NCBI GenBank assembly: GCA_029907105.1
Contig: JARYMM010000037.1
Location: 1 to 34,738 of the forward strand
Length of the DNA stretch: 34,738 nucleotides
Direction: 5' to 3'
From: Anaerolineae bacterium
GTDB taxonomy: Bacteria > Chloroflexota > Anaerolineae > UBA3071
The translations under genes and the position numbers were made by a program. Under the pieces are notes generated by a model that had not been told where the DNA came from, did no database searches, and was given only the letters and a program-made list of their open reading frames with translations. Below, piece after piece: positions 15,825-23,269 of the stretch (its first letter is position 1; every line of letters begins with the position of its first letter).

Positions 15825-17027
15825 ATGAGCCAGGCAAAAGTCGCCCACATCACCACCGTGGATATGTCCCTGCGCTACTTGCTCCTCAACCAGTTGCGCA
15901 GCATCCAGCAGGCCGGCTACGAAGTGGTCGGCATTTCCTCGCCGGGCCTGGATGTTCCGGCGGTTGAGGCCGCCGGGATACGCCATATTGCGCTTCGGAT
16001 GACTCGCCATCCCTTTACGCCTCTACAGGACCTGAAAACCCTTTGGCAACTCTACCAGATCATCCGACGTGAGAGGTTTACCATAGTCCACACCCACACG
16101 CCTAAGCCGGGCTTCCTGGGCCAGGTGGCGGCCAGAATGGCCGGTGTCCCGGTCATCGTCAATACTGTGCACGGCTTCTACTTTCATGAGCACATGCATC
16201 CGCTGCTGCGTCGTTTCTACATCACGCTGGAGAGAATCGCCGCCCGCTGTTCCGATGTCATCCTCTCTCAGAACCGTGAAGACATCGAGACTGCCATCAG
16301 CGAGCATATCTGTCGCCCCGAGAAGATCAGGCATCTGGGCAACGGGATTGATGTCCAGCGTTTCAACCCGGCCAGCCTCGCCCTGCAAGACATCGCCCGC
16401 AAACGGCTGCAGGTCGGACTGCCAGACGGAGCCAGAGTGGTCGGCTTTGTCGGACGGCTGGTGCGGGAGAAAGGGTTACCGGAGCTCTTCGCCGCCGCTC
16501 GCATCGTGCGGGAGCAGATACCGAACGTGCGCTGCCTTTTCGTCGGCCGGGTGGATAGCGACAAGCCCGATGCCCTCACGCCGGATACGGCGCAGGAGTA
16601 TGGCCTCGCCGACATCTGCCACTTCCTGGGCCTGCGCCAGGATATGCCGGAGCTGTATGCGCTGATGGATGTGTTCGTTCTGCCCTCGCATCGCGAAGGC
16701 TTCCCCCGCGCGCCGATGGAAGCCTCGGCGATGGGGGTCCCTTGCGTGGTCACCGACATCCGGGGGTGTCGCGAGGCGGTCGAGCATGGGCGCAATGGAT
16801 ACCTGGTACCCCTGGGTGACGTCCAGGCCCTGGCCGAGGCCATCGTGGAACTCCTCACCGACCGCGAGAAGGCCCGGCGGATGGGCGAAGAGGGACGCCG
16901 TATGGCCATCGAGCGCTTCGACGAGCGGCTGGTGTTTGAGAAGGTGAAGGCGGAGTACGCCCGGCTGTTGCAGGAGAAGGGATTGCCGGTGCCGGAGCCC
17001 CGCTTTGCGCTGGAGGTCGCATCGTGA
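15825..17027 (+). CDS. GT4-family glycosyltransferase, PglA/CapM-like
   Basis: This is a 400-residue GT-B enzyme. AHITTVDMSLRYLLLNQLRSI at the start, then HTHTPKPGFLGQVAARMAGVP and VNTVHGFYFHEHM, follow the PglA-like group. That group adds the second sugar onto undecaprenyl-diphospho-bacillosamine or QuiNAc. The donor domain shows VGFVGRLVREKGLPELFAAA, FVGRVD and the EX7E motif HREGFPRAPMEASAMGVPCVVTD near residues 287-310. The operon places it with the PglC-, PglD-, PglE- and PglF-like genes downstream, which supports this assignment. Its stop overlaps the GTG of the epimerase gene (GTGA). The donor sugar is unproven. Confidence 0.88.
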   Translation: MSQAKVAHITTVDMSLRYLLLNQLRSIQQAGYEVVGISSPGLDVPAVEAAGIRHIALRMTRHPFTPLQDLKTLWQLYQIIRRERFTIVHTHTPKPGFLGQVAARMAGVPVIVNTVHGFYFHEHMHPLLRRFYITLERIAARCSDVILSQNREDIETAISEHICRPEKIRHLGNGIDVQRFNPASLALQDIARKRLQVGLPDGARVVGFVGRLVREKGLPELFAAARIVREQIPNVRCLFVGRVDSDKPDALTPDTAQEYGLADICHFLGLRQDMPELYALMDVFVLPSHREGFPRAPMEASAMGVPCVVTDIRGCREAVEHGRNGYLVPLGDVQALAEAIVELLTDREKARRMGEEGRRMAIERFDERLVFEKVKAEYARLLQEKGLPVPEPRFALEVAS

Positions 17028-18040
17028 GCAAGACTATCCTCGTCACTGGTGCTGCCGGATTTATCGGCAGCCACGTGGCCCAGGCCCTGTTGGCCCGTGG
17101 CGACGTCGTCGTCGGGTTGGACAATCTGAACGATTACTACGACCCCGCTCGCAAGCGAGCCAACTTGCAGGAGGTGGAGCGTTCCACGTTTCACGTTTCA
17201 CGTTTCACCTTCGTTGAGGGTGACATTCGTGACCGCGCTCTCATCTCTCACCTGTTCACCGCCTATCGCTTCGATGCCCTCGTCCATCTGGCCGCCATGG
17301 CCGGCGTGCGCGTCTCCATCCAGGACCCTGCCCTCTACTACGACGTCAATCTCAACGGCACCCTGGTCCTCCTCGATGGTGCCGTCGGCCGCCTCTACCC
17401 TTCCGCAATCCGCAATCCGCAATCCGCAATTCCGAATTTCGTTTTCGCCAGCACCTCCTCCGTCTATGGCGCCACCCGGCAGATCCCCTTCGTGGAGACC
17501 GACCCGTGCAGTCGGCCTCTGGCTCCCTATCCGGCCAGCAAGCGCGCCGCCGAGTTGCTGGGCTATACTTATCATCATCTCTATGGCCTGAACTTCACCG
17601 CTTTGCGCTTCTTCACCGTCTATGGCCCGCGCGGCCGCCCGGACATGATGGCCTACAAGGTGGCCGACAACATCTACTTCGGCCGCGAAGTGCCCCTCTA
17701 CAACAACGGCCAGATGCATCGGGACTGGACTTACATTGACGACGTTGTCCAGGGCGTGGTGGCGGCGGTGGACCGTCCATTGGGCTATGAGGTGATCAAC
17801 CTGAGCCGGGGCGAACCGGTGCTCCTGGCCGATTTCGTGCGCCTGATTGAAGAACTCACGGGGCGCAAGGCCCGGTTGGTGCCTGCTCCCATGCCCGAGG
17901 CCGACATCCCCTACACCTACGCTGACATCAGCAAGGCCCGTCGCCTGCTGGACTACGAGCCAACCCTCTCGGTGCGGGAAGGTGTGGCCCGGTTTCTGGC
18001 CTGGTACGAGCGAGCGGTGTTGGCGGGGGAGGGAGGATGA
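17024..18040 (+). CDS. UDP-glucuronate 4-epimerase-like SDR with two 7-bp repeat insertions
   Basis: This is a 338-residue extended SDR. VTGAAGFIGSHVAQALL binds NAD. LDNLNDYYDPARKRANL is the hallmark of the CapI/UDP-glucuronate 4-epimerase group, which makes UDP-galacturonate. FASTSSVYGA and YPASKRAAELLGY supply the S/T and Y..K catalytic residues, and RFFTVYGPRGRPDM is also characteristic. Two stretches are abnormal: STFHVSRFTF (residues ~54-63) and YPSAIRNPQSAIPNF (~125-139). Both are encoded by arrays of 7-bp units and fall between conserved strands. The start is GTG inside the previous stop, and the end overlaps the next ATG (ATGA). Activity despite the inserts is plausible because the motifs are intact. 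Confidence 0.88.
   Translation: MSKTILVTGAAGFIGSHVAQALLARGDVVVGLDNLNDYYDPARKRANLQEVERSTFHVSRFTFVEGDIRDRALISHLFTAYRFDALVHLAAMAGVRVSIQDPALYYDVNLNGTLVLLDGAVGRLYPSAIRNPQSAIPNFVFASTSSVYGATRQIPFVETDPCSRPLAPYPASKRAAELLGYTYHHLYGLNFTALRFFTVYGPRGRPDMMAYKVADNIYFGREVPLYNNGQMHRDWTYIDDVVQGVVAAVDRPLGYEVINLSRGEPVLLADFVRLIEELTGRKARLVPAPMPEADIPYTYADISKARRLLDYEPTLSVREGVARFLAWYERAVLAGEGG
17185..17205 (+). repeat. 7-bp tandem repeat (CACGTTT)x3 inside the epimerase gene
   Basis: Three exact CACGTTT units run from 17185 to 17205 and are followed by CACC. The 21 bp keep the frame and encode HVSRFTF-type residues directly before the conserved VEGDIRD strand. Confidence 0.85.
17403..17430 (+). repeat. 7-bp tandem repeat (CCGCAAT)x4 inside the epimerase gene
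   Basis: Four exact CCGCAAT units are followed by the variant TCCGAAT (17431-17437). Because 7 is not a multiple of 3, each unit is read in a different frame, giving SAIRNPQSAIPN just before NFVFASTSS. Any change in copy number other than by three would break the gene. Confidence 0.88.
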
Positions 18041-18708
18041 TGGAAATGGGGAAAGGGGCGGGCATGAACCGCCGCATCCAACTGGCGCTCAAACGCGCCT
18101 TCGATATCGTTGTTTCCGCTTTGCTCCTCTTGCTCTTTTTGCCTTTGTTCCCTCTCATTGCCCTGTTGATCTGGTTGACCATGGGCTGCCCTGTTCTCTT
18201 CCGCCAGCCGCGCCTGGGCTACCAGGGACGGCCTTTCATCATCTACAAATTCCGCACCATGGCTGACCGGCGGGACGAGCATGGCCATCTGTTGCCCGAT
18301 GAGCAACGCCTGTCCTGGGCGGGGCGATTCCTGCGCAGCCTGACGCTGGACGAACTGCCGGAGCTCTTTAACGTGCTCAAGGGCGAGATGAGCCTGGTGG
18401 GGCCGCGCCCCTTGCTGGTGGAATACCGTGACCTCTACACGCCGGAGCAGTGGCGGCGGCATGAGATGCCGCCCGGCATGGCCGGGCCGGTGCTGGCAGA
18501 CGGACGCAATGCCTTAGATTGGGAGGAGAAGTTCAGGCGGGACCTCTGGTACGTGGATAACTGGTCCCTATGGCTGGACTTTCAGATTCTGGCCCGCACG
18601 GCCTGGAAGGTGCTGAAGCGGGAAGGGGTGAGCGCCAAGGGCTATGCCACGATGCCCAGGTTTGAGGGAAGCAGTCGTCATGGCCCAACGGGCCACCCTG
18701 AAGTATGA
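18037..18708 (+). CDS. Small initiating phosphoglycosyltransferase (bacterial sugar transferase, PglC-like)
   Basis: This 223-residue monotopic membrane enzyme would transfer a phospho-sugar from a UDP-sugar to undecaprenyl phosphate, the first step of repeat-unit assembly. A single hydrophobic re-entrant helix spans residues ~25-48. The family motifs follow: YKFRTM near 70, the catalytic D-E pair in TLDELPELFNVLKGEMSLVGPRP near 103-125, and the GMAGPVLADGRN segment near 147-158. The length fits the PglC type without the large N-terminal domain. Start ATG 18037 overlaps the upstream stop; ATG 18064 is also possible. The last ten or so residues (RHGPTGHPEV) are supplied by dispersed element copy B, so the native C-terminus has been replaced or extended. 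Neighbouring PglD/E/F-like genes suggest a bacillosamine-type substrate. Confidence 0.9.
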   Translation: MMEMGKGAGMNRRIQLALKRAFDIVVSALLLLLFLPLFPLIALLIWLTMGCPVLFRQPRLGYQGRPFIIYKFRTMADRRDEHGHLLPDEQRLSWAGRFLRSLTLDELPELFNVLKGEMSLVGPRPLLVEYRDLYTPEQWRRHEMPPGMAGPVLADGRNALDWEEKFRRDLWYVDNWSLWLDFQILARTAWKVLKREGVSAKGYATMPRFEGSSRHGPTGHPEV

Positions 18709-18800
18709 AAATGTCATTCTGAGCGACCGAAGGGGAGCGAAGGATCTCCTGGTTGCATGAGCGGGAGGCCCTTCGCTGCGCTTAGGGTGACATTTTCGGA
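18677..18800 (+). repeat. Dispersed ~120-bp element, copy B
   Basis: This is the same element as 1833-2001, in opposite orientation and with a single 24-bp unit. It begins GTCATGGCCCAACGGGCC and ends GGTGACATTTTC. It covers the last codons and stop of the sugar transferase gene and fills most of the 126-bp gap before the acetyltransferase gene. An end fragment of the same element lies at 7781-7810. Confidence 0.9.
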
Positions 18801-18834
18801 GCAGGAATGACCAGGAAACCTTCGGAGCAGTGAA

Positions 18835-19485
18835 ATGATTCGAGTAATGATTCTCGGCGCGGGTGGTCATGCTCAGTGTGTTGTAGCTAATCTGCTGCGG
18901 GCCTGTGAGGCGGGTGCAGACTATCAGCTTGTGGGCTTCCTCGACGATAACACGGCCCTGGCAGGCACAACGATTATGGGCTTGCCGGTACTGGGAACCA
19001 TTGCCCGGCTGGATGAGTTCGACCATGATGCCGTGATTGTCGCCATCGGCAATAATCGCGCGCGGGCCCGGATTTTCGAATCGGTTCAGGCACGGGGGGA
19101 GAGGATTGTCAACGCTATCCATCCTATGGCTGTGCTGGCGCCCGATGTCCGCCTGGGCCAGGGGGTGATGGTCGCGGCCGGCGTGGTGGTCAACACGGGC
19201 ACCGTCATCGGTGACAACGTCATCCTCAGCACCGGTTGTACCGTGGGTCACCACAACCGCATCGGCGATCATGTGCACATCGCGCCGGGCGTTCATCTGG
19301 GCGGCGATGTCACCATCGGGGAAGGCGCCATGGTCGGCATTGGCACGGCCATCATTCCACAGCGCACTATTGGAGAGTGGTCTGTGATTGGCGCTGGCGC
19401 GGTGGTCACCAGGGACATTCCAGCGCATGTGACGGCGGTCGGCGTTCCAGCACGTGTGATCAAACGGCATGAACCTCAGAGGTGA
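18835..19485 (+). CDS. PglD/NeuD-type sugar O/N-acyltransferase (left-handed beta-helix)
   Basis: This 216-residue cytosolic enzyme probably acetylates the 4-amino group of a UDP-4-amino-sugar using acetyl-CoA. The N-terminal domain binds the UDP-sugar: MILGAGGHAQCVV at residues 5-17 and LVGFLDDN near 34. From about residue 100 the protein is a string of hexapeptide repeats (VRLGQGVMVAAGVVVNTGTVIGDNVIL...) ending GAGAVVTRDIPAHVTAVGVPARVIK. The histidine pair in TVGHHNRIGDHVHIAPG near 140-155 includes the expected catalytic base. GGAGCAGTGAA precedes the ATG. With the aminotransferase 7 bp downstream and the dehydratase further on, it forms a three-step bacillosamine-type pathway. Confidence 0.9.
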   Translation: MIRVMILGAGGHAQCVVANLLRACEAGADYQLVGFLDDNTALAGTTIMGLPVLGTIARLDEFDHDAVIVAIGNNRARARIFESVQARGERIVNAIHPMAVLAPDVRLGQGVMVAAGVVVNTGTVIGDNVILSTGCTVGHHNRIGDHVHIAPGVHLGGDVTIGEGAMVGIGTAIIPQRTIGEWSVIGAGAVVTRDIPAHVTAVGVPARVIKRHEPQR

Positions 19486-19492
19486 ACCGGCC

Positions 19493-20767
19493 ATGCGAAT
19501 TCCCATGTCGTCCCCGGACATCACCGCCGCTGAGATAGAGGCGGTGAACCAGGTGCTTCAAACCCCCTTCCTCAGCATCGGCCCGCGCATCGCCGAGTTT
19601 GAGGAGCGCTTCGCTGCCTATGTCGGAGCACGCCACGCCGTGGGCGTCTCCAACGGCACGGCTGGCCTCCATCTCGGCGTTATCGCCGCCGGTATCGGTG
19701 AAGGCGATCTGGTCATCACCACCCCCTTCTCCTTCGTCGCCTCCGCCAATGTCATTCTGTACGAACACGCTATCCCCATCTTCGTGGACGTGGACGAGCG
19801 GACAGGCAACATAGACCCGGCCCTCGTTGCCGAAGCTGCCCACAAGCTGACAAGAGCCTGCCCTGAGCTTGTCGAAGGGAGACAAGGAGACAAGGGGAGG
19901 GGGAGACAAGGAGAAAGGGAGACAGGGAGACAGGGAGACAAGGGGGCAAGGGGACGGTTGAAGGCGGTTCTGCCGGTGCATGTGTTTGGGCAACCGGCCG
20001 ACATGGACGCCATCAACGCCGTGGCGCAGGAATACGGCCTGACCGTCATCGAAGACGCCTGTGAAGCCCTCGGTGCCGAATACAAAGGCCGCCGCATCGG
20101 CACTCAACCTGTGACCCCTGCCCTGAGCCGAGTCGAAGGGTGCGACTTGCGGCTTGCGACCGTTTTTGCCTTTTATCCCAACAAGCAAATCACCACCGGC
20201 GAGGGCGGCATGATTGTCACCGACAACGACGAGTGGGCCGACCTCTTCCGCTCGTTGCGCAACCAGGGACGCGACGTCCACGACGCCTGGCTCAATCACT
20301 CCCGCTTAGGCTACAACTACCGCCTGGACGAGATGAGCGCCGCTCTGGGCCTGGCCCAACTGGGCCGCATCGAGGAGCTCCTGGCCAAACGGGAACGGGT
20401 GGCGCAGTGGTACAGCCGGCGGCTGAAGGATGTCGAGGGCGTGCAGGTCCCCTACATCGCCCCCACCACCACGCGCATGTCCTGGTTCGTCTACGTCATC
20501 CGCCTGGCGCCGGCGATCAACCGCAGCGCCGTCATGGCCGCCCTGGAGGAACGGGGCATCCCCTCCCGCCCTTACTTCACCCCCATCCACCTGCAGCCTT
20601 TTTACCGGGAGCGCCTGGGCACCGGCGAGGGCGATTTCCCGGTCGCCGAAGCCGTTGCCCGTTCCAGCCTGGCCTTGCCTTTCTCCGGGGTGATGACTGA
20701 AGAGCAGGTGGAGTATGTGTGCACGCAGCTTATTGCGGTCGTGCGACAACAGTTGCAAACCAGATGA
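19493..20767 (+). CDS. DegT/DnrJ/EryC1 (PglE-like) sugar aminotransferase with two repeat insertions
   Basis: This is a 424-residue PLP enzyme that would convert a UDP-4-keto-6-deoxy sugar to the 4-amino sugar. PMSSPDITAAEIEAVNQVL, FLSIGPRIAEFEERFAAYVG, VGVSNGTAGLHLGV and TTPFSFVASANVI are typical of the family. EDACEALGAEYKGR follows, and the PLP lysine is K231 in FYPNKQITTGEGGMIVT. The family is usually about 370-390 residues. The excess lies in two in-frame inserts: ~122-154 (rich in G, R, Q, E), directly before LKAVLPVHVFGQPADMD, and ~207-222, directly before the strand leading to the lysine. ATG 19493 is chosen because AGAGGTGA stands eight bases upstream; ATG 19469 is an alternative. 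Confidence 0.9.
   Translation: MRIPMSSPDITAAEIEAVNQVLQTPFLSIGPRIAEFEERFAAYVGARHAVGVSNGTAGLHLGVIAAGIGEGDLVITTPFSFVASANVILYEHAIPIFVDVDERTGNIDPALVAEAAHKLTRACPELVEGRQGDKGRGRQGERETGRQGDKGARGRLKAVLPVHVFGQPADMDAINAVAQEYGLTVIEDACEALGAEYKGRRIGTQPVTPALSRVEGCDLRLATVFAFYPNKQITTGEGGMIVTDNDEWADLFRSLRNQGRDVHDAWLNHSRLGYNYRLDEMSAALGLAQLGRIEELLAKRERVAQWYSRRLKDVEGVQVPYIAPTTTRMSWFVYVIRLAPAINRSAVMAALEERGIPSRPYFTPIHLQPFYRERLGTGEGDFPVAEAVARSSLALPFSGVMTEEQVEYVCTQLIAVVRQQLQTR
19857..19954 (+). repeat. Purine-rich GGGAGACAAG-type repeat in frame in the aminotransferase gene
   Basis: It opens with CCTGAGCTTGTCGAAGG and continues as drifting 8-10 bp units (GGGAGACAAG, GGAGACAGGG). The same units reappear between genes at 25250-25340. 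The encoded stretch has no cysteine-rich or hydrophobic character and would be a flexible charged loop of about 33 residues. Confidence 0.85.
20111..20160 (+). repeat. Second in-frame repeat in the aminotransferase gene
   Basis: It contains CCTGCCCTGAGCCGAGTCGAAGG, a variant of the repeat at 19858, followed by GCGACTTGCGGCTTGCGAC, a 7-bp-type tandem. It encodes PVTPALSRVEGCDLRLAT. The frame is unbroken on both sides. Confidence 0.75.
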
Positions 20768-20829
20768 CTTCCCTGTGGCCTGCTGGCAGTACCAATAAAG
20801 TGAAATACACCCATCGCTGCGGTGCACAG

Positions 20830-20858
20830 TTGCAAAACGGACCAATGGTTGGTATAAT
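20830..20858 (+). promoter_or_regulatory. Predicted sigma70-type promoter for the PglF-like gene
   Basis: TTGCAA at 20830-20835 and TATAAT at 20853-20858 are separated by exactly 17 bp. They lie 37-65 bases upstream of the ATG at 20895, in an AT-richer gap. The -10 is a perfect consensus. The site stands between the aminotransferase and dehydratase genes. Confidence 0.7.
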
Positions 20859-20859
20859 T

Positions 20860-20875
20860 AGGTCATCTTTGACCT
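20860..20875. promoter_or_regulatory. Dyad immediately downstream of the -10 box, possible operator
   Basis: AGGTCA (20860-20865) and TGACCT (20870-20875) form a perfect 6-bp dyad around TCTT. It covers the likely transcription start of the promoter at 20830, where a bound repressor would block initiation. It could also fold as a short 5' hairpin in the mRNA. No candidate regulator is encoded nearby. Confidence 0.5.
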
Positions 20876-20894
20876 CATCCATGAGAATTAGCGA

Positions 20895-22763
20895 ATGATT
20901 ATCCGTAACCGGTACTTCCTGCTGGCTGACATCGTCTTGTTGATCCTGGCTGCGCTGCTCAGTTTCGCCATTCGCCTGGACACCTTTCTTCTTGGCCAAC
21001 GCTATCTGTCCATCTGCCTGGCCTACGCCCTGGCTGTTGTCTTCGTCAAGATTCCGCTGTTCGCCCTCTTCCGCCTGTATAGCCGCCATTGGGGCTATAC
21101 CAGTGTCAACGAAATGCTGCTCATCATCGGCGCCGCCTCTGTCAGTGCCGGAGCCATGTGGGGATTGGTGTTTGGCGTGGCCCGTCCTTTGGGCTTGCTC
21201 AATGTTTTCCCCCGCTCGGTCATCGTCATTGACTGGTTGTTGACCCTTGTGACCGTCAGCGGCACCCGGCTGGCGGCCAGGATCCTGCACGGCAAGCTGC
21301 CCGGCGGTTCAGCCAAGGCCCTGGCCCTGAGGAGGCCGTCCGCTTCCCTCAAGCGGGTGCTCATCATGGGTGCTGGCGATGCCGGGGCGATGATCGCCCG
21401 CGAGTTGCGCGCCAACCCCGGCCTGGGCATCACCCCCATCGGTTTCCTGGACGACAACCCGTCGAAACACGGCATGTACATCCATGGCCTGCCGGTGCTG
21501 GGAAGCCGTCATGAGATCCCCGCACTGGTGAAAGAAGAAGCGGTGGACGAGGTGATCATCGCCATGCCCACAGCGCCGGGCAAGGCCATGCGGGACATCA
21601 AGCACATCTGCCAGGAGGCAGGGGTCAGTTTCAAGACCATCCCCGGCATCTATGAACTGGTCAGCGGCATGGTCAGCGTCAGCCAGATCCGGCCGGTGCA
21701 GATCGAGGACCTCCTGCGCCGGGAACCTGTGCAGATGGACGTGGCCGCCGTCAGCGCCTACCTGCGCGGGGCCACGGTGCTGGTGACCGGTGCCGGTGGC
21801 TCCATCGGCGGCGAATTGTGTCGTCAGGTCGCCCGCTACGAGCCACGCTGTCTGGTACTGCTGGGGCATGGCGAGAACAGCCTCTATCATATGGAGCGGG
21901 AGCTGCGGTTGTCTTTTCCCCATCTGACGTTGGATTCCGTTCTGGCTGATATCAGGAACCAGGAACGGATTGGGAGGATAGTGGAGAGATTCCGGCCTGA
22001 TGTCATCTTTCACGCGGCGGCGCACAAGCATGTGCCGGCGATGGAGCGTAACGCCTGCGAAGCGGTCACCAACAACATCCTGGGCACCCAATGCCTGATC
22101 CACGCCGCCGAGCAGCATGGTGTGGGTCGTTTCGTGCTCATCTCCACAGACAAGGCGGTGAATCCGGTCAGCATCATGGGGGCCAGCAAGCGGGTGGCGG
22201 AGCTGTTGGTGCAGGAGGCCGCGCAGCGAAATGGCGGGGTTTTCGTGGCTGTGCGCTTTGGCAACGTGCTGGGCAGCCGGGGCAGCGTCGTCCCTCTGTT
22301 CAGGGAGCAGATTGCCAGGGGAGGGCCGGTCACGGTCACCGACCCCGAGATGCGCCGCTATTTCATGACCATTCCCGAGGCAGTGCAGTTGGTTATCCAG
22401 GCCGCCGCTTTGGGGCAGGGCGGCGAGATCTTCGTGCTGGATATGGGCGAACCGGTCAGGATTCTGGACCTGGCCCGTGGTCTGATCGAGCTCTCCGGTT
22501 TGCAGGCGGGCCAGGATATCGAGATCACGTTCATTGGCCGGCGGCCCGGCGAGAAGCTATGCGAGGAGTTGTTCGTGGCTGACGAGGAGTATGATACCAC
22601 GGTGCACGAGAAGATTTTTGTGGCGCGCAACAACCACCCGGTTGACGGCCCGGCCTTGTACGCCGCCGTGGCTGAACTGGAACGCCTGGCGAGAGAGATG
22701 GACAGGGATGGTATCGTGGCCAAGTTACAAGAGATCGTGCCCGAGTTCAGGCCGGAGGGGTGA
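20895..22763 (+). CDS. Membrane-bound UDP-sugar 4,6-dehydratase (PglF/WbpM/CapD family)
   Basis: This 622-residue enzyme is likely to convert UDP-GlcNAc to UDP-4-keto-6-deoxy-GlcNAc, the first step toward bacillosamine or QuiNAc-type sugars. Four membrane helices occupy residues ~8-120. A first Rossmann domain (LIMGAGDAGAMIARELR, then IGFLDDNPSKHG) covers ~155-290. The catalytic SDR domain follows with VLVTGAGGSIGGELC near 295 and FHAAAHKHVPAMERN near 375. STDKAVNPVSIMGASKR near 417-432 has M replacing the usual tyrosine of YxxxK, as is normal for this family. VRFGNVLGSRGSVVPLF and RRYFMTIPEAVQLV are also diagnostic. It has its own promoter and follows the PglD- and PglE-like genes. Confidence 0.93.
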   Translation: MIIRNRYFLLADIVLLILAALLSFAIRLDTFLLGQRYLSICLAYALAVVFVKIPLFALFRLYSRHWGYTSVNEMLLIIGAASVSAGAMWGLVFGVARPLGLLNVFPRSVIVIDWLLTLVTVSGTRLAARILHGKLPGGSAKALALRRPSASLKRVLIMGAGDAGAMIARELRANPGLGITPIGFLDDNPSKHGMYIHGLPVLGSRHEIPALVKEEAVDEVIIAMPTAPGKAMRDIKHICQEAGVSFKTIPGIYELVSGMVSVSQIRPVQIEDLLRREPVQMDVAAVSAYLRGATVLVTGAGGSIGGELCRQVARYEPRCLVLLGHGENSLYHMERELRLSFPHLTLDSVLADIRNQERIGRIVERFRPDVIFHAAAHKHVPAMERNACEAVTNNILGTQCLIHAAEQHGVGRFVLISTDKAVNPVSIMGASKRVAELLVQEAAQRNGGVFVAVRFGNVLGSRGSVVPLFREQIARGGPVTVTDPEMRRYFMTIPEAVQLVIQAAALGQGGEIFVLDMGEPVRILDLARGLIELSGLQAGQDIEITFIGRRPGEKLCEELFVADEEYDTTVHEKIFVARNNHPVDGPALYAAVAELERLAREMDRDGIVAKLQEIVPEFRPEG

Positions 22764-22766
22764 AAT

Positions 22767-22801
22767 TCAAAGTCCAAACTCCAAAGTCCAAACTTCAAAG
22801 A
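22767..22801 (+). repeat. 14-bp tandem repeat between genes
   Basis: Two and a half units of (T)(T/C)CAAAGTCCAAAC lie directly after the dehydratase stop. A degenerate relative lies at 7738-7760, inside the start region of the sulfotransferase gene. Confidence 0.75.
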
Positions 22802-22812
22802 CCTGTCCATCT

Positions 22813-22841
22813 TTGCTTGGGCAGGGTAACTGTGATATACT
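22813..22841 (+). promoter_or_regulatory. Predicted sigma70-type promoter for the HEPN/MNT module
   Basis: TTGCTT at 22813-22818 and TATACT at 22836-22841 have a 17-bp spacer. They lie 36 bases before the HEPN start codon, which has GGGAGATGAGG as its ribosome-binding site. The module therefore appears to be independently expressed. Confidence 0.65.
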
Positions 22842-22876
22842 GGATGCCACTCAGCAACGGAAGCGGGAGATGAGGC

Positions 22877-23269
22877 ATGGAACGCAGCGCTGACTGGATG
22901 GACCAGGCCCAGGGCGATCTGGCCCACGCCAAGGATGACATGGAGCGCAGATTCTACGATTGGGCGTGCTTTTCCGCTCAGCAGGCGGCAGAGAAGGCCG
23001 TCAAAGCTGTCTTTCAGAAGATGGGCGCAGAAGCGTGGGGGCATTCTGTGGCCGATCTGCTGGACGAACTGGGCCAATCACGGTTTATCTCTGAGGAATT
23101 GAGAGACGCCGCACTGGAACTGGATAAGGCCTACATTCCCACGCGCTATCCTAATGCACACCCTTCCGGCTCCCCCCGGCGTCGCTATACGCGCACAGAA
23201 GCCGAAAGGATGGTGGCACATGCCGAGGGAATCGTCCGGTTCTGTGAGGGTCTTCTATCCACCGTTTAG
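22877..23269 (+). CDS. HEPN-domain protein (probable toxin of a HEPN/MNT pair)
   Basis: This is a 130-residue all-helical protein. SADWMDQAQGDLAHAKDDM, then FYDWACFSAQQAAEKAVKAVF, and ELDKAYIPTRYPNAHPSG match the HEPN family of about 120-130 residues. RYPNAH fits the RX4H spacing used by HEPN ribonucleases, but the surrounding sequence is that of the broad HEPN family (usually RYPD) rather than the RX4HXY of classical HepT. RNase activity is therefore not assured. It overlaps the nucleotidyltransferase gene by 26 bp in the arrangement typical of HEPN/MNT toxin-antitoxin pairs. It has its own promoter and does not look like part of the glycan pathway. Confidence 0.88.
   Translation: MERSADWMDQAQGDLAHAKDDMERRFYDWACFSAQQAAEKAVKAVFQKMGAEAWGHSVADLLDELGQSRFISEELRDAALELDKAYIPTRYPNAHPSGSPRRRYTRTEAERMVAHAEGIVRFCEGLLSTV

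Noticed and set aside
15825..22763. N-linked protein glycosylation (pgl) locus
   Set aside because: No PglB oligosaccharyltransferase, PglK flippase or PglH/J/I set is present; only the sugar-synthesis and initiation part matches.
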